Numbered from the stretch's first letter, positions 44,746 to 55,861 are shown. The stretch: 64,000 nt of DNA from Haloactinomyces albus (GCF_031458135.1 NZ_JAVDXW010000001.1:1364001-1428000), one strand, 5' to 3'. Notes: a model not told the origin generated them from the letters alone. Program-made: numbers and translations.

Positions 44746-46734
44746 TTACTCCTCGTCCTTGCCCGGAGTGGTCTTGGCGACCTGCATGAGGAACTCGATG
44801 TTCGTCTTCGACTTGCGCAGCCGGTCCTGCACGAGTTCCAAAGCCTGCTGGTTGTCCAGCGCGGCGAGCACCCGGCGCAGCTTGTTGTTGACCGCCAGCT
44901 CGTCCTGAGACATCAGGAGTTCCTCCTTGCGGGTGCTGGAGGAATCCAGGTCCACAGCGGGGAACAGGCGCTTGTCGGCAAGCTTGCGGTCGAGCTTGAG
45001 CTCGGCGTTGCCGGTGCCCTTGAACTCCTCGAAGATCACCGTGTCCATCGCGGACCCGGTCTCCACCAGCGCGGTGGCGAAGATCGTCAGCGAACCGCCG
45101 TTCTCGATGTTGCGGGCCGCGCCGAGGAACCGCTTCGGCGGGTACAGCGCCGTGGAATCGACACCACCGGACAGGATCCGGCCGGAGGCAGGCGCCGACA
45201 GGTTGTAGGCACGCCCCAGGCGGGTGATCGAGTCCAGCAGCACGACCACGTCGTGGCCCATCTCGACGAGGCGCTTGGCCCGTTCGATGGACAGTTCCGC
45301 GACCGTGGTGTGGTCCGACGGCGGACGGTCGAAGGTGGAGGCGATGACCTCGCCCTTGACCGAGCGCTGCATGTCGGTGACTTCTTCGGGCCGCTCGTCG
45401 GCGAGCACGACCATCAGGTGGCACTCGGGGTTGTTGGTCGTGATGGAGTTCGCGATCGACTGCAGCACCATCGTCTTACCCGCCTTCGGCGGCGAGACGA
45501 TGAGGGCACGCTGCCCCTTGCCGACCGGCATCGCCAGATCGATGATCCGGCTGGTCAGTTGCTGCGGCTCCGTTTCCAGCTTCAGCCGCTCGTTCGGGTA
45601 CAGCGGGGTCAGCTTCTGGAACTCCTTGCGCCCCTTGACGGCATCCGGCTCCATCCCGTTGATCCCGTCGACGCGCACCAGCGGGTTGAACTTCTGACGC
45701 TGCTGCTCGCCCTCTCGCGGCTGCCGGATGACGCCCTGGATGGCATCGCCTCGGCGCAGACCGTACTTGCGGACCAGCGACAGGGAGACGTAGACGTCGT
45801 TCGGCCCCGCGAGGTAACCGGAGGTACGCACGAAGGCGTAGTTCTCCAGGACGTCGAGAATTCCGGCCACCGGCAGGAGAACGTCGTCCTCACGGACCTC
45901 CGGCTCCCCGCCACCTTCACCGCGCCCGCGGTTGCGGCGACGATCCCGGAAACGGCGACCGCGGCGGCCGCCCCGGTCGTCGTCGGAGTCCTGACCCCGA
46001 TTGTCCTGCTGGCGATTGTCCTGGCCCCGGCCGTCCTGCTGACGACCGTCCTGCTGACGACCGTCCTGGCCCCGACCGTCCTGGCCCCGACCGTCCTGCT
46101 GGCGGTTGTCCTGGCGATCGCTGCGGTCCTCGCCCTGATCCTGACCACCGCCGGAACGGCCCGAGGAACGACGACGACGGTTGTTGCCACGGCGATTGTC
46201 ATCACCGGAACCGTCACCGCCCTGCCTACGGGGGCCTCCACGGCTCGGCGCGGAGCCGTTGGTCGAAGTGCCTGCGCCCTCACCGGGCTGCGACTCGGTT
46301 TCGCGCGACTTCGGCTCCGGTTTCGTTTTCGCAGCAGGGGCTTCCTGCGCGGTCTCCGCCGCGGGAACCTCCTGTGCAGTCTCTCCGGTGTCCTTCGCAG
46401 GGCTTTTCACAGGGCTCTTCGCAGCCGCCTGAGAACGGTTTCCCCCGTCCTGGGCCGACTGTTTCCTGCCCGTGCTGGAGGATCCGGCCCCGCCCTGGCG
46501 TTCCTTGATGGCAGCGATCAGATCGCCCTTGCGCAGACCACTGGTGTCGATACCCAATTCCCCAGCGAGTTGGCGCAGCTCGGCAAGCACCATGCCGGAC
46601 AGACCACCGCGTCGACGTGGAGTGCCATTGCTCTCGCCGTTGGAGGTTCCTGCACTCGACGACTCGGATCCCTGCTGGCCAGCCGAAGAGACGCCATCGG
46701 CGATCTCGCTGCTCAACAGATCAGTGTTGCTCAC
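44746..46734 (-). CDS. rho: Transcription termination factor Rho with large N-terminal insertion
   Basis: A 662-residue Rho. Residues 45-80 are the N-terminal helical domain ([34 protein letters not shown]). Residues 80-280 are a disordered insertion rich in Gln, Asp, Gly and Arg, typical of high-GC actinobacterial Rho and able to bind RNA. From about 282 come the cold-shock-like RNA-binding domain ([17 protein letters not shown]) and the ATPase core with PPKAGKT and [15 protein letters not shown]. Residues 207-249 consist of [QG]QD[GN]R pentads. GTG 46734. Over 1 kb without genes precedes it. Confidence 0.94.
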   Translation of the reverse strand: MSNTDLLSSEIADGVSSAGQQGSESSSAGTSNGESNGTPRRRGGLSGMVLAELRQLAGELGIDTSGLRKGDLIAAIKERQGGAGSSSTGRKQSAQDGGNRSQAAAKSPVKSPAKDTGETAQEVPAAETAQEAPAAKTKPEPKSRETESQPGEGAGTSTNGSAPSRGGPRRQGGDGSGDDNRRGNNRRRRSSGRSGGGQDQGEDRSDRQDNRQQDGRGQDGRGQDGRQQDGRQQDGRGQDNRQQDNRGQDSDDDRGGRRGRRFRDRRRNRGRGEGGGEPEVREDDVLLPVAGILDVLENYAFVRTSGYLAGPNDVYVSLSLVRKYGLRRGDAIQGVIRQPREGEQQRQKFNPLVRVDGINGMEPDAVKGRKEFQKLTPLYPNERLKLETEPQQLTSRIIDLAMPVGKGQRALIVSPPKAGKTMVLQSIANSITTNNPECHLMVVLADERPEEVTDMQRSVKGEVIASTFDRPPSDHTTVAELSIERAKRLVEMGHDVVVLLDSITRLGRAYNLSAPASGRILSGGVDSTALYPPKRFLGAARNIENGGSLTIFATALVETGSAMDTVIFEEFKGTGNAELKLDRKLADKRLFPAVDLDSSSTRKEELLMSQDELAVNNKLRRVLAALDNQQALELVQDRLRKSKTNIEFLMQVAKTTPGKDEE
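45988..46116. repeat. 15-bp repeats inside rho
   Basis: Successive 15-bp units of the type GACCGTCCTGGCCCC and GACCGTCCTGCTGAC encode on the minus strand eight full pentapeptides of [RQG]QD[GN]R plus a partial ninth (residues 207-249 of Rho). The near-identity of adjacent units at DNA level suggests recent expansion and possible length variation between strains. Confidence 0.8.
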
Positions 46735-47797
46735 GAATGTCCTTCCTGACCGGATCCGCGCCTCCTACGCGGTCCAGCGGATTTTCCGCCCGCGACAATG
46801 GCGAGCGGCCTTGTAGTGCTACCAGCCCTCGTGTCGAAGGAGACTCGACGAGGGCTCACGACACGATCGGCCTCGGCACCGACTGAGGAACCAGCGGCGC
46901 CGATGGGTGGAGACACCCGGCTCACGTGCACGTGCTGCTGCTGCCTCACGCCAGGAATCACCATCTCAACAGCCTTTGCCGTGCTGGGGTCGAGTCCGGC
47001 TGCCGCACATCCGCGGCAGTCCCGGAAATCCCCGGCGCCTCGCTTGCGGTCATCGATCATCTCCACGGAGGCCATGCGCGACCACGACCGCACAACGCCG
47101 GAACTCCCAGCGCGACACCGGACACGGTTCGACGTTCGAGTTCGCCGAAGCGAGCCCCATTGAGTTGCCAACTCCTACCTCGGTCACCGCGATCGAGTAC
47201 CCGCCAATCCTGATCTTCACCCGTATGGGGGTGGAGTCAATACACAGCGAGGGATGCACCACGGGAATGGATGTCCCGGGTACGGCACCGGCGCTCGTGC
47301 GCGCGGTGACTGATTGACCTTGAGGGTAAATGCCGTCCACCGATACGTACAAGCCATACCGGTGAGCCGCCATCTTGCGATGCGGCCTTGGCCCCGACCG
47401 CGCCACGCTCGGGGTCTTCTCCTGGCGATACCCGCAGCCTGCCGCAACAGGGCTTACGTGGATTTCCAGTGAGCCGTTTATCGTCACCCCGCAACGCTGG
47501 GAAGACGCCCGCCGGAGCAGGAACGAGTTCCGGTAAGCCGGCTTGGTCTTCGCCGACAGGGCAAACCCGCTGGATCAGAGCGTAGCACACAACGCATCGG
47601 TGTATGCTGCTTGATCCACTCGAGTTCACTTCAGACCCGAACTCACTGCGGTGTTGAGCCCACTGCAGCGGATCACCTCGAAACCGGTGCCGCCACTGCC
47701 GGGCCCGACACTCCCTTTGTACCACCGGAAAAGGCCCGAATGCCCACCGGGTTGCCCGCACACCGCAACCACCTGTGCAAGTCTGCCAGGACGGTCG
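46735..47797. other. 1.06-kb region without a supported gene, between rho and thrB
   Basis: Several open frames of 100-175 codons exist on both strands, but none has both an RBS and a recognisable domain. The best candidate is on the minus strand, 47050-47378 (MAAHRYGLYVSVDGIYPQGQ onward), with ordered-looking hydrophobic alternation; its third-position GC is clearly lower than that of nearby genes, and I cannot support it as coding. Base composition is less GC-rich than the flanks. It presumably includes the rho promoter and a long 5' leader. Confidence 0.5.
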
Positions 47798-48814
47798 CTA
47801 CGACGTGCGGTCGACCCGCACCCCGGTGCGGTCCACCGGAAGTCGGAGCGCCTCGAAGCCGGCGTGCTCGATCCCGGTAGGCAGTTCTCCATCCGGCGGG
47901 AATGCGAGCACGGTCGGTCCCGCGCCGGACACGGCAGCCGCAATCCCCGCAGCACGCAGTTTCCGCACCAGTGCGATGGTCTCCGGCCACGCCGGTTCCC
48001 GGTAGTCCTGGTGCAGACGGTCGCCGGTCGCCTCGGCAAGCAAGTCGGGGTTCCCTGTCAGCGCATGCACCGCCAGTGCGCAGCGGCTCGCGGCGAACAC
48101 CGCGTCGCCGTGCGGCACGCTGTCCGGCAACAGCCCTCTCGTCGTGTGCGTGGCCGATTCCACCTGTGGAACAAGGGCGACCGGCCGAATATTCCCATGT
48201 GGCTCCAGCCGAGCGGCGCGGAAGCGCTCCCCCTCGTTCCACGCGATCACAAGACCGCCGTGCAGACTCGCCGCCACATTATCGGCGTGCCCCTCATGCG
48301 AGGCCGCCAGTTGCAGCGCGCTCGCGGCACAGCCCGGAGAATCCGTCTGCTGTCCGAACAACGCCTCACCCGGCAGCGGACCATCCGGCGATACAACACC
48401 GGCCAGCGTGTAACCGGCTGTGATCCCCGCGATGATCGCGGCGGCCGAGGACCCCAGTCCCCTGGAGTGCGGGATGGTGTTGTGGCAGCGCACCCGCAGC
48501 GCCGGTGCCGTGGCACCCGATTCGGCAAGAGCCCGGTGCAGCATCCGCACCACCAGATGGCTCTCGTCGATGGGGACCGCACCACTGCCCTGCCCCAGCA
48601 CCTGCACCCTCGCGGTGCCCGCACGACCGTCGACCACCTCGACATCGACGGTGTCGTACAACGCCAGGGCCATGCCGAGCGTGTCGAAGCCGGAGCCCAG
48701 ATTCGCCGTGGACGCCGGGACGGTCACCCGGAAGGAGGTAGCTGGTTCGGAGCGAGCGGAACTTTCGTCCCCTCTCGGAGGGTGAAAGTTCCGTTCGCTC
48801 CCCGCTGAACTCAT
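47798..48814 (-). CDS. thrB: Homoserine kinase
   Basis: A 338-residue GHMP-family kinase that phosphorylates homoserine. The family starts are present from residue 28: [17 protein letters not shown], then the ATP loop [20 protein letters not shown] and the C-terminal [13 protein letters not shown]. The ATG 48814 overlaps the thrC stop (ATGA). The first 27 residues are not part of the fold and are encoded by a long inverted repeat (48749-48801). A GTG at the Val of FRV is an alternative start but lacks an RBS. Last gene of the lysA-hom-thrC-thrB operon. Confidence 0.93.
   Translation of the reverse strand: MSSAGSERNFHPPRGDESSARSEPATSFRVTVPASTANLGSGFDTLGMALALYDTVDVEVVDGRAGTARVQVLGQGSGAVPIDESHLVVRMLHRALAESGATAPALRVRCHNTIPHSRGLGSSAAAIIAGITAGYTLAGVVSPDGPLPGEALFGQQTDSPGCAASALQLAASHEGHADNVAASLHGGLVIAWNEGERFRAARLEPHGNIRPVALVPQVESATHTTRGLLPDSVPHGDAVFAASRCALAVHALTGNPDLLAEATGDRLHQDYREPAWPETIALVRKLRAAGIAAAVSGAGPTVLAFPPDGELPTGIEHAGFEALRLPVDRTGVRVDRTS
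48749..48801. repeat. Long inverted repeat within the 5' end of thrB
   Basis: Arms GGAGCGAGCGGAACTTTC (48749-48766) and GAAAGTTCCGTTCGCTCC (48784-48801) are complementary at 17 of 18 positions, the exception being a possible G-U pair, around a 17-base loop. It occupies about codons 5-22 of thrB. In the mRNA it would form a very stable hairpin ten bases after the start codon. Confidence 0.75.
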
Positions 48815-49899
48815 GACAGCTCCAGAGCCGTGGCCACCGCGTTGGGATCCACGGGCAACGGTTCGACCTCGACCATGCCCGCCAGTGCGGTGTCGGGGTC
48901 CTTGAGGCCGTGTCCGGTGACCGTGCAGACCACCGTCGACCCGCTGGGCAACCGACCGTCCGCGGCAGTATCCAGCAATCCGGCGATGCTCGAGGCCGAG
49001 GCGGGCTCGACGAACACGCCTTCCCGGGAGGCCAACAGCCGGTACGCGTCGAGGATCTGCTCATCGGTCACCGCCGAGAACAGGCCGTCCGAGGCCTCCT
49101 TGGCCGCCAGCGCGGCCTGCCACGACGCCGGACTCCCGATGCGGATGGCCGTGGCCACCGTCTCGGGCGACGAGACCGGCTCCCCGTGCACGATCGGAGC
49201 CGATCCGGCGGCCTGGAAACCGAACATGCGGGGTGTGGCCTCGATGACCCCGTCCGAGGCGTATTCGGCGTAGCCCTTCCAATAGGCGGTGATGTTGCCC
49301 GCGTTGCCCACCGGCAGGCAGTGCACGTCCGGCGCGCGGCCGAGCACGTCGCACACCTCGAAGGCGCCGGTCTTCTGCCCCTCGATCCGCACCGGATTGA
49401 CCGAGTTCACCAGGGTGACCGGATACTCCGCGGAGGTCTTGCGGGCGAGCTCCAGGCAGTCGTCGAAGTTGCCCTGCACCTGCAGGATCTTCGCACCGTG
49501 CACCACGGCCTGCGCGAGCTTGCCCATCGCGATCTTGCCCTGGGGCACCAGCACCGCCGAGGTCAGTCCGGCACGCGCGGCGTAAGCGGCGGCCGACGCC
49601 GAGGTGTTGCCGGTGGAAGCGCAGATCACGGCCTGGATGCCGCCCGCGACCGCGTGGGTCATCGCCACCGTCATCCCCCGGTCCTTGAACGAACCCGTGG
49701 GATTGGCCCCCTCCACCTTCAGATACACCCGGCATCCGGTCAGCTCCGAAAGATGCTGGGCCTCGATCAGGGGAGTGTTGCCCTCGTGCAGGGTCACCAC
49801 GCGGGCGCCTTCGGGGACTTCCACCCGCTCCCGGTATGCCTCGATCAGGCCGGGCCAACCGGCACCGGAAGCGGGTAATGCCTGGATTCCCGGCGTCAC
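48811..49899 (-). CDS. thrC: Threonine synthase
   Basis: A 362-residue PLP enzyme converting O-phosphohomoserine to threonine. Lys72 in GSFKDRGM holds PLP, and the phosphate-binding Gly loop is [16 protein letters not shown]. The compact length (about 350) is that of the actinobacterial class without a SAM regulatory domain. GTG 49899 overlaps the hom stop by 4 bases (GTGA). It is the middle gene of an operon with overlaps at both ends. Confidence 0.95.
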   Translation of the reverse strand: MTPGIQALPASGAGWPGLIEAYRERVEVPEGARVVTLHEGNTPLIEAQHLSELTGCRVYLKVEGANPTGSFKDRGMTVAMTHAVAGGIQAVICASTGNTSASAAAYAARAGLTSAVLVPQGKIAMGKLAQAVVHGAKILQVQGNFDDCLELARKTSAEYPVTLVNSVNPVRIEGQKTGAFEVCDVLGRAPDVHCLPVGNAGNITAYWKGYAEYASDGVIEATPRMFGFQAAGSAPIVHGEPVSSPETVATAIRIGSPASWQAALAAKEASDGLFSAVTDEQILDAYRLLASREGVFVEPASASSIAGLLDTAADGRLPSGSTVVCTVTGHGLKDPDTALAGMVEVEPLPVDPNAVATALELS

Positions 49900-51200
49900 G
49901 ACTGCTCACCTTCCACCCGCATCACGCTGGCCACGTCGTGCACCGCCGAAAGCTGCGCGACCTCTTCCACTGTGGATTGCAGAGCCGAGTCGAGCGCCGT
50001 GTGGGTGACCACGACGAGGCTGGCATCCGCTCCCCGGCCATGCTGGCGCACCACCGAGATACTCACGTCGTGGTCATTGAACATGGCCGCGACCTGCGAG
50101 AGCACACCGGGTTTATCGGCCACATCGAGACTGATGTGGTATCGCGTCGGTGTGGCGCCCATCGGCTGCACCGCCAACTGCGCATGTGCCGACTCACGTG
50201 GCCCCTTGCCCGCGACCACGATGTTGCGGGCGACCGCGACCAGGTCACCGAGCACTGCGCTGGCCGTCGGTGCACCCCCGGCCCCCTGGCCGTAGAACAT
50301 GAGCTGGCCCGCCGACTCGGCTTCCACGAATACCGCGTTGAACGCACCGCCGACGCCGGCCAGCGGGTGACTGCGCGGAATCATCGCCGGGTGCACGCGT
50401 GCCGAGACGGACTCGTTGCCCTCCTCGTCGAGCACCCGCTCGCAGATCGCCAGCAACTTGACGGTGCGGTCCAGCGCTTTCGCGGCCTCGATATCACCGG
50501 CCCCGACCCCGGAAATGCCCTCCCGGTGCACGTCGGTGGCCGTCACCCTGGTGTGGAAAGCCAGCGAGGCCAGGATAGCCGCCTTCGCGGCAGCGTCGAA
50601 GCCGTCCACGTCCGCCGTCGGGTCCGCCTCGGCATAGCCGAGTTGTCCGGCCTCCTCCAGCGTCTCGGCGTAACTCGCACCGGTGGAGTCCATCGCCGAG
50701 AGGATGTAGTTCGTGGTGCCGTTGACGATGCCCATGACCCGGGTGATCCGGTCACCGGCCAGCGACTCCCGCAGCGGCCGCAGCAGCGGAATCGCACCGG
50801 CCACGGACGCCTCGAAGTAGATGTCGGCTCCCGCGGCGTCGGCCGCCGCATACAGCTCCGAACCGTACTCGGCCAGCAATGCCTTGTTCGCCGTCACCAC
50901 CGACTTGCCCGCTCGCAACGCCTGCAGCAGCAACGACCGGGCGGGTTCGATCCCGCCGATCAGCTCCACGACAAGATCGACATCACCGTTGACCAGCGCC
51001 GCAGCGTCGGTGGTCAACAGGTGCTCCGGCACCTCGGGATGCTTGTGCGTGCGGCGTACCGCCACGCCCGTCACCTGGACGGGCGCTCCGATTCGCGCGG
51101 CGAACTCCCATGGGCGAGCCTGTAGCAGACTCACCACCTCGGTTCCGACCGTGCCGCATCCCAGTAGCGCCACCCTGATCGGTTCACGATCCTCGATCAC
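49896..51200 (-). CDS. hom: Homoserine dehydrogenase
   Basis: A 434-residue enzyme reducing aspartate semialdehyde to homoserine. The nucleotide loop GCGTVGTEV is near residue 14, the catalytic domain carries [12 protein letters not shown] and [19 protein letters not shown], and a C-terminal ACT domain ([27 protein letters not shown]) supports feedback by threonine. GTG 51200 directly follows the lysA stop with no spacer, and its own stop overlaps thrC. Confidence 0.95.
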   Translation of the reverse strand: MIEDREPIRVALLGCGTVGTEVVSLLQARPWEFAARIGAPVQVTGVAVRRTHKHPEVPEHLLTTDAAALVNGDVDLVVELIGGIEPARSLLLQALRAGKSVVTANKALLAEYGSELYAAADAAGADIYFEASVAGAIPLLRPLRESLAGDRITRVMGIVNGTTNYILSAMDSTGASYAETLEEAGQLGYAEADPTADVDGFDAAAKAAILASLAFHTRVTATDVHREGISGVGAGDIEAAKALDRTVKLLAICERVLDEEGNESVSARVHPAMIPRSHPLAGVGGAFNAVFVEAESAGQLMFYGQGAGGAPTASAVLGDLVAVARNIVVAGKGPRESAHAQLAVQPMGATPTRYHISLDVADKPGVLSQVAAMFNDHDVSISVVRQHGRGADASLVVVTHTALDSALQSTVEEVAQLSAVHDVASVMRVEGEQS

Positions 51201-52619
51201 TCACACCTCCAGCCGGAGCAGGTCGTCCTCGGTCTCCCTGCGCAGCAGCATCCGCGCCTGCCCGTCCTGCACCGCGACCACGGCGGGCTTGGGCAAGCGG
51301 TTGTAATTGCTGGCCATCACGTAGCAGTACGCCCCGGTGGCGGCTACCGCGAGCAGGTCTCCGGGGGCAATATCCTCCGGCATCCAGCAGTCGCGCACCA
51401 CTACGTCACCGGACTCACAGTGCTTGCCCACGATGCGGGACAGCACACCGGGTTCCTCACCCGAACGGGAGACCAGTCGGCAGTCGTAAGCCGCGTCATA
51501 CAACGAGGTGCGCACATTGTCGCTCATGCCGCCGTCGATGCTGACGTACCGGCGGGACATTCCACCGTCGAGAGCCACATCCTTGATCGTGCCGACCTCG
51601 TAGAGAGTCACCGTCCCCGGCCCGGCGATCGCCCGGCCCGGTTCGACGGCGACGCGCGGCGGCTCGAACCCGGCGTCGGCGCATTCCTTGCGCACGATCT
51701 TGTGGAGACGTTCGGCGAGCTCGGAGGCAGGCAGCGGATCGTCCTCGGGCGTGTAGGCGATGCCCTGGCCACCACCGAGGTCCACGGTCGACAGCGAGGA
51801 CACCGCTTCGGCCCCGTGTTCCGCACGCAGCTCGGCCAGTAACCCGACCACCCGGTGGGCCGCCAGCTCGAAGCCGTCGTCGTCGAAGATCTGCGAACCG
51901 ATGTGGCTGTGCAGGCCCACCAACTCCAGGGATTCGGCCTTGAGAGCTCGGCGTGCGGCCTCGGCGGCGTCCCCGGCCGCCAGCGAGAAACCGAACTTCT
52001 GGTCCTCGTGTGCGGTGGCGATGAACTCGTGGGTGTGTGCCTCCACGCCCACCGTGATCCGGATCATCACCGGCTGGTGGACCCCGCGCTCCCGCGCCAC
52101 GTGCTCCAGGCGCGTGATCTCGTGGAACGAGTCCAGAACCACGGCTCCGACCCCGGACTCGACCGCCGCCGCGAGTTCGGCGACGGACTTGTTGTTGCCG
52201 TGGAAGGCGATCCGCTCGGGCGGGAACCCGGCGCGCAGGGCCACGCGCAGCTCGCCGCCGGTGCAGACGTCCAGGCTCAGCCCCTCCTCGGCAACCCACC
52301 GTGCGACTTCGGTGCACAGAAACGCCTTTCCGGCGTAGTGCACCGAGGCGGGGTCGCCGAAGGCCGCGGCGTACTCGGCACAGCGCGCGCGGAAGTCCGC
52401 TTCGTCCAGCACGAACAGCGGGGTGCCGTACCGCTCGGCGAGTTCGCGCACGTCGAGACCGGCAAGCCGGGTGACCCCGTCCTCGCCGCGCACGGCATTG
52501 TGCGGCCACACCGTCGGGTGCAGCCGCGCGGTCTCCGCCACGGAAGCCGGTGCGGGACCGGGAGTACCGCCGGGCACGACGACGTCGGCGTGCCGTGGGC
52601 CTGCGGGATGGGCGCGCAT
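51201..52619 (-). CDS. lysA: Diaminopimelate decarboxylase
   Basis: A 472-residue PLP enzyme making lysine from meso-diaminopimelate. Lys98 (HYAGKAF) holds [33 protein letters not shown] and the C-terminal CESGDVV and [12 protein letters not shown] (active-site Cys and Tyr across the dimer) are complete. The first 35 residues are an N-terminal extension seen in other actinomycetes. ATG 52619 with AGGAGGAGG upstream. Overlapping or abutting genes downstream indicate one operon for lysine and threonine. Confidence 0.95.
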   Translation of the reverse strand: MRAHPAGPRHADVVVPGGTPGPAPASVAETARLHPTVWPHNAVRGEDGVTRLAGLDVRELAERYGTPLFVLDEADFRARCAEYAAAFGDPASVHYAGKAFLCTEVARWVAEEGLSLDVCTGGELRVALRAGFPPERIAFHGNNKSVAELAAAVESGVGAVVLDSFHEITRLEHVARERGVHQPVMIRITVGVEAHTHEFIATAHEDQKFGFSLAAGDAAEAARRALKAESLELVGLHSHIGSQIFDDDGFELAAHRVVGLLAELRAEHGAEAVSSLSTVDLGGGQGIAYTPEDDPLPASELAERLHKIVRKECADAGFEPPRVAVEPGRAIAGPGTVTLYEVGTIKDVALDGGMSRRYVSIDGGMSDNVRTSLYDAAYDCRLVSRSGEEPGVLSRIVGKHCESGDVVVRDCWMPEDIAPGDLLAVAATGAYCYVMASNYNRLPKPAVVAVQDGQARMLLRRETEDDLLRLEV

Positions 52620-52757
52620 GCTTGCGCCTCCTCCTAAGGGTGTTCGAAAACCTGCTTCGGTGGTTGCTTCAACCGCCGCCCGGCTGTCGGACTTCCGCGT
52701 GGGCCAGCACTGCCTTGCAGGCCACACCGGGGAGCGACGAGGGACTTCCACCACTTT

Positions 52758-54419
52758 TTACATCTGTTCCGGTGCGCTCACGCCGAGCAGGTCGAGGCCG
52801 TTGGCCAGAACCTGGCGCGCCGCCTCGCACAGGTGGAGCCGGGCGATCGTCAGCGCACCGGCCCGGTCGTCGCCGGGCTGCAGAACACGACAGGCGTCGT
52901 AGAACTTGTGGTAGGCACTGGCCACGTCCTCCAGGTAGCGCGCGACGCGGTGCGGTTCCCGCAGTTCCGCCGCCGCCCGCACCGTGCGCGGGAACTCCCC
53001 GAGCGTGCGGATCAGGTCGCCCTCGCGGTCGTGCGTGAGCAGCGACAGGTCCGCATCGGCCACCGCACCCCGATCGATATCGAGTGAGGCGGCATTGCGC
53101 TGCAACGACGACAACCGCGCATGTGCGTACTGAACGTAGAACACCGGGTTCTCGTTGGTGCGCTTGCTGATGAGGTCCAGGTCGATATCCACCGGGGAAT
53201 CCACCGAGGACCGGATCAGCGAGTATCGGGCGGCGTCGACCCCGACTGCATCGACGAGGTCCTCCACCGTCACCACGGTACCCGCTCGCTTGCTCATCCG
53301 AACCGGTTTGCCCTCGCTGACCAGGTTCACCATCTGCCCGATGAGCACCTCGACGGCGGACGGGTCGTCGTCGAGGGCCGCGGCAGCCGCCTTCAACCGC
53401 GCGATGTATCCGTGATGGTCGGCGCCGAGCATGTACAGGCACAGGTCGAATCCCCGGCTGCGCTTGTCCCGCAGGTAGGCGACGTCGGCGGCGATGTAGG
53501 CGGTGTCGCCGTCGCTTTTGATGAGTACCCGGTCCTTGTCGTCGCCGTACTCGGAGGAGGGCAACCACCAGGCGCCCTCGGCGTAGTACAGGTTGCCGGA
53601 TTCCTTGAGCGTGTCCAGGGCCCGCGTCACCGCCCCGGAGGTGTGCAGCGAGTCCTCGTGGAAGAACACGTCGAAGTCGGTGCCGAACTCGTGCAGGCTG
53701 CGCTTGATCTCGTCGAACATCAGACCGACCCCGGTGCGCCGGAACACTTCGTGCCGCTCGTCGGGGGGCAGGTCCAGCACCTGCGGCTCGCCGCGCACGA
53801 CCTCGGCGGCGATATCGTCGATGTAGGAACCGCCGTATCCGTCCTCCGGTGCCTGCTCGCCTCGCGCCGAGGCGATCAGGGAGCGCACGAAACGATCGAT
53901 CTGCGCGCCCGCGTCGTTGAAGTAGTACTCGCGGGTGACCTCGGCACCCTGCGCTGCCAGGACCCTGCCGAGCGCGTCACCGACGGCGGCCCAGCGAGTC
54001 CCGCCGAGGTGAATGGGCCCGGTCGGGTTGGCCGAGACGAATTCGAGGTTGATGCGCCTGCCCCGGTAGAGCTCGCCGCTGCCGAAGACGTCGGCCTGGC
54101 CGAGCACCTGGCGCACGATCTCGCCCTGGGCGTCGGCGGCCAACCGCAGGTTCAAGAATCCCGGGCCCGCGACCTCCACGGAGGCGATGGAGCTCTCCGA
54201 GGTCAGGGCCTCGGCCAACCAGCCTGCCAGTTCCCGGGGGGGCACACCGGCTTTCTTGGCCACCTGCATGGCGACGTTGGTCGCGTAATCGCCGTGCTCC
54301 GGATTGCGAGGTCGCTCGACCGTCACGGTCTCCGGGAGCACCGAGGTGTCGAGCCCTCGGGCGTCGAGGACCTGCACGGCGGTATTGCGAACCAGTTCTG
54401 CGAGCGCGGCGGGAGTCAC
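52758..54419 (-). CDS. argS: Arginyl-tRNA synthetase
   Basis: A 553-residue class I synthetase. The N-terminal Add1 domain (1-110), the HIGH-type motif as HLGG in [14 protein letters not shown], the KMSKS equivalent MSKRAG, and the C-terminal anticodon-binding helices with [15 protein letters not shown] are all present. GTG 54419. Directly upstream of lysA (138-bp gap), the usual actinobacterial order. The tRNA-Arg(CCG) gene is 1.2 kb away. Confidence 0.95.
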   Translation of the reverse strand: MTPAALAELVRNTAVQVLDARGLDTSVLPETVTVERPRNPEHGDYATNVAMQVAKKAGVPPRELAGWLAEALTSESSIASVEVAGPGFLNLRLAADAQGEIVRQVLGQADVFGSGELYRGRRINLEFVSANPTGPIHLGGTRWAAVGDALGRVLAAQGAEVTREYYFNDAGAQIDRFVRSLIASARGEQAPEDGYGGSYIDDIAAEVVRGEPQVLDLPPDERHEVFRRTGVGLMFDEIKRSLHEFGTDFDVFFHEDSLHTSGAVTRALDTLKESGNLYYAEGAWWLPSSEYGDDKDRVLIKSDGDTAYIAADVAYLRDKRSRGFDLCLYMLGADHHGYIARLKAAAAALDDDPSAVEVLIGQMVNLVSEGKPVRMSKRAGTVVTVEDLVDAVGVDAARYSLIRSSVDSPVDIDLDLISKRTNENPVFYVQYAHARLSSLQRNAASLDIDRGAVADADLSLLTHDREGDLIRTLGEFPRTVRAAAELREPHRVARYLEDVASAYHKFYDACRVLQPGDDRAGALTIARLHLCEAARQVLANGLDLLGVSAPEQM

Positions 54420-54495
54420 CTGATGCAGTCTAAGGAAACGTCACTGCTGTTCAGCCAACGGGTTGACAACTCGGGCCGGGACACGGGCCGCGCTC

Positions 54496-55416
54496 TCACC
54501 AGGTGAGATTGTGACAGCGGCCCGCGCTCTCCGTGGGCTCGACCTGCAGCGTGGCGTGGTCGATGCGATAGCGCTCGGACAGCAGGCGTTGGGCAGCAAC
54601 CAGCACGTCGCCGTGGTCGGCATCGGATCTGGTGGTCAGATGCGCGGAGGCCACCTCCATGCCGGAGGTCAGCGTCCACACATGCAGGTCGTGCACGTCG
54701 GTCACCGCGGGCAGGTCGGTCAGTTCCGCGCGGAGCTCGTGGACATCCATCCCCTCCGGAGCTTGCTGCACCAGAATGCGCAGTGCCTGCCTGGCCAGTT
54801 TGAAGGTACGCGGGAGCACGAACAGCCCCACGGCGATGGCCACGACGGGGTCGGCGAGATACCAGCCGAACGCCCAGGTCAGCACACCACCGAGGAGCAC
54901 ACCGACCGAACCCACCGCATCGGCGAGCACTTCCAGGTAGGCGCCGCGCACGTTCAGGCTCTCACCTGCTCCCCCGCGCAGCAGGACGAACACCGCCAGG
55001 TTCGCCACCAGCCCCGCCGCCGCGGTCGCCATCATCGGCACACCGGCGACTTCGGGCGGGTTCCGGAAGCGCCCGACCGCCTCGTACACGATGTATCCGG
55101 CGACCCCGGTCAGCAGTACGGCGTTGGCCAGGGCCGCCAGCACCTCGATCCGGTAGAGGCCGAAGGTGCTTTTGCCCGCGGCAGGGCGCCGTGCGGCCGT
55201 GATGGCCGCGAGTGCCATCCCGACACCGAGGACGTCGGTGAGCATGTGTCCCGCATCGGACAACAGCGCCAGCGAGGAGGTCAGGAAACCCACAACGGCT
55301 TCGAGCACGAAGAACGCCAGCAGGATCACCAGGGACACGGCAAGCCGCCGAATGTAGTGCCCCGACGCGCTCGTGGCTGTCTCCCCGGGCCCGCCGTGGC
55401 CGTGACCGTGGCCCAC
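54496..55416 (-). CDS. Cation diffusion facilitator (CzcD/ZitB-like)
   Basis: A 306-residue, six-helix efflux protein. The N-terminus is His-rich (GHGHGHGG). Helix 2 carries the metal-site residues in LALLSDAGHMLTDVLG, and helix 5 has YLEVLADAVGSVGV, the two Asp/His-Asp half-sites of zinc/proton antiporters. The cytoplasmic C-terminal domain ends with His/Cys (HATLQVEPTESAGRCH). GTG 55416 is preferred (GGAGG six bases upstream); GTG 55422 abuts the RBS. Zinc or cobalt export is likely. The upstream AT-rich palindrome TATGCATA may be a metal-regulator site. Confidence 0.88.
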   Translation of the reverse strand: MGHGHGHGGPGETATSASGHYIRRLAVSLVILLAFFVLEAVVGFLTSSLALLSDAGHMLTDVLGVGMALAAITAARRPAAGKSTFGLYRIEVLAALANAVLLTGVAGYIVYEAVGRFRNPPEVAGVPMMATAAAGLVANLAVFVLLRGGAGESLNVRGAYLEVLADAVGSVGVLLGGVLTWAFGWYLADPVVAIAVGLFVLPRTFKLARQALRILVQQAPEGMDVHELRAELTDLPAVTDVHDLHVWTLTSGMEVASAHLTTRSDADHGDVLVAAQRLLSERYRIDHATLQVEPTESAGRCHNLTW

Positions 55417-55440
55417 TTCCACACCTCCAGTCGTCCGTTT

Positions 55441-55470
55441 CAGATATATAGTGACATATGCATAAGTCGT
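55441..55470. promoter_or_regulatory. AT-rich promoter/operator candidate of the cation transporter
   Basis: CAGATATATAGTGACATATGCATAAG is exceptionally AT-rich for this genome and includes the palindrome TATGCATA (55457-55464), 25-50 bp upstream of the transporter start. Metal-sensing ArsR/SmtB repressors use AT-rich dyads, but no such regulator gene is adjacent, so this is a weak guess. Confidence 0.35.
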
Positions 55471-55577
55471 TCGCAGTCGGCGTCACGCGTCGTTCGACCA
55501 GCCTTCATCCGGCACCGGGATACCCCTTTCACGTCGTCGGCGACGGTGCGCTAGGCTGTGTCCCGTCGCCATGACGA

Positions 55578-55650
55578 GCCCTCGTAGCTCAGCGGATAGA
55601 GCACCGCCCTCCGGAGGCGGGTGTCGCAGGTTCGAGTCCTGCCGAGGGCA
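55578..55650 (+). tRNA. tRNA-Arg (anticodon CCG)
   Basis: A 73-base cloverleaf: acceptor stem GCCCTCG / CGAGGGC, D arm GCTC-AGCGGATA-GAGC, anticodon stem CCGCC / GGCGG with loop CTCCGGA (anticodon CCG, reading CGG), and T arm GCAGG-TTCGAGT-CCTGC. The discriminator base is A and CCA is not encoded. Integrase-related sequence follows 33 bp later, so the 3' end of this gene is a likely attachment site. Confidence 0.95.
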
Positions 55651-55683
55651 CCCAGGTCAGAAGCCATGTGTCCCATCCCGAGA

Positions 55684-55830
55684 TCACTTCTGGGGCACAT
55701 TTGGGGCACGTACGGCCAAGTCCATCCGGTCGGCGATGCCGTTGAGCCGGTCCGGGAACAGGTGGCCGTAGAGATCCAGCGTCATCGTGGCGGTCTTGTG
55801 CCCGAGCATCTGTTGAACGATCTTCACGTC
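55684..55830 (-). pseudogene. C-terminal remnant of a tyrosine integrase
   Basis: Reading the minus strand to the stop at 55684 gives DVKIVQQMLGHKTATMTLDLY and then GHLFPDRLNGIADRMDLAV, ending RAPNVPQK. This is the C-terminal part of a phage/ICE tyrosine recombinase, with MLGH and the nucleophile Tyr in TLDLYGHL. Upstream of about 55830 the frame no longer resembles an integrase (the Arg boxes are missing), so at least 300 residues are lost. It lies right beside the tRNA-Arg, the normal position for an integrated element, and marks a decayed one. Confidence 0.85.
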
Positions 55831-55861
55831 CGCCCGGAGGCGATCGCTGCCGTACCTGTGG

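Noticed and set aside
44588-44908. Apparent small gene after TasA-like gene 4 (opening with Pro, Ala, Glu and Arg codons) and a similar one at 43587
   Set aside because: The similarity between them is explained by the duplicated non-coding 3' flank; frames differ and no RBS is present.
47237-47761. A 174-codon open frame in the rho-thrB gap
   Set aside because: No RBS, no recognisable motif, and Arg/Ser-rich composition; kept only as part of a non-coding region.
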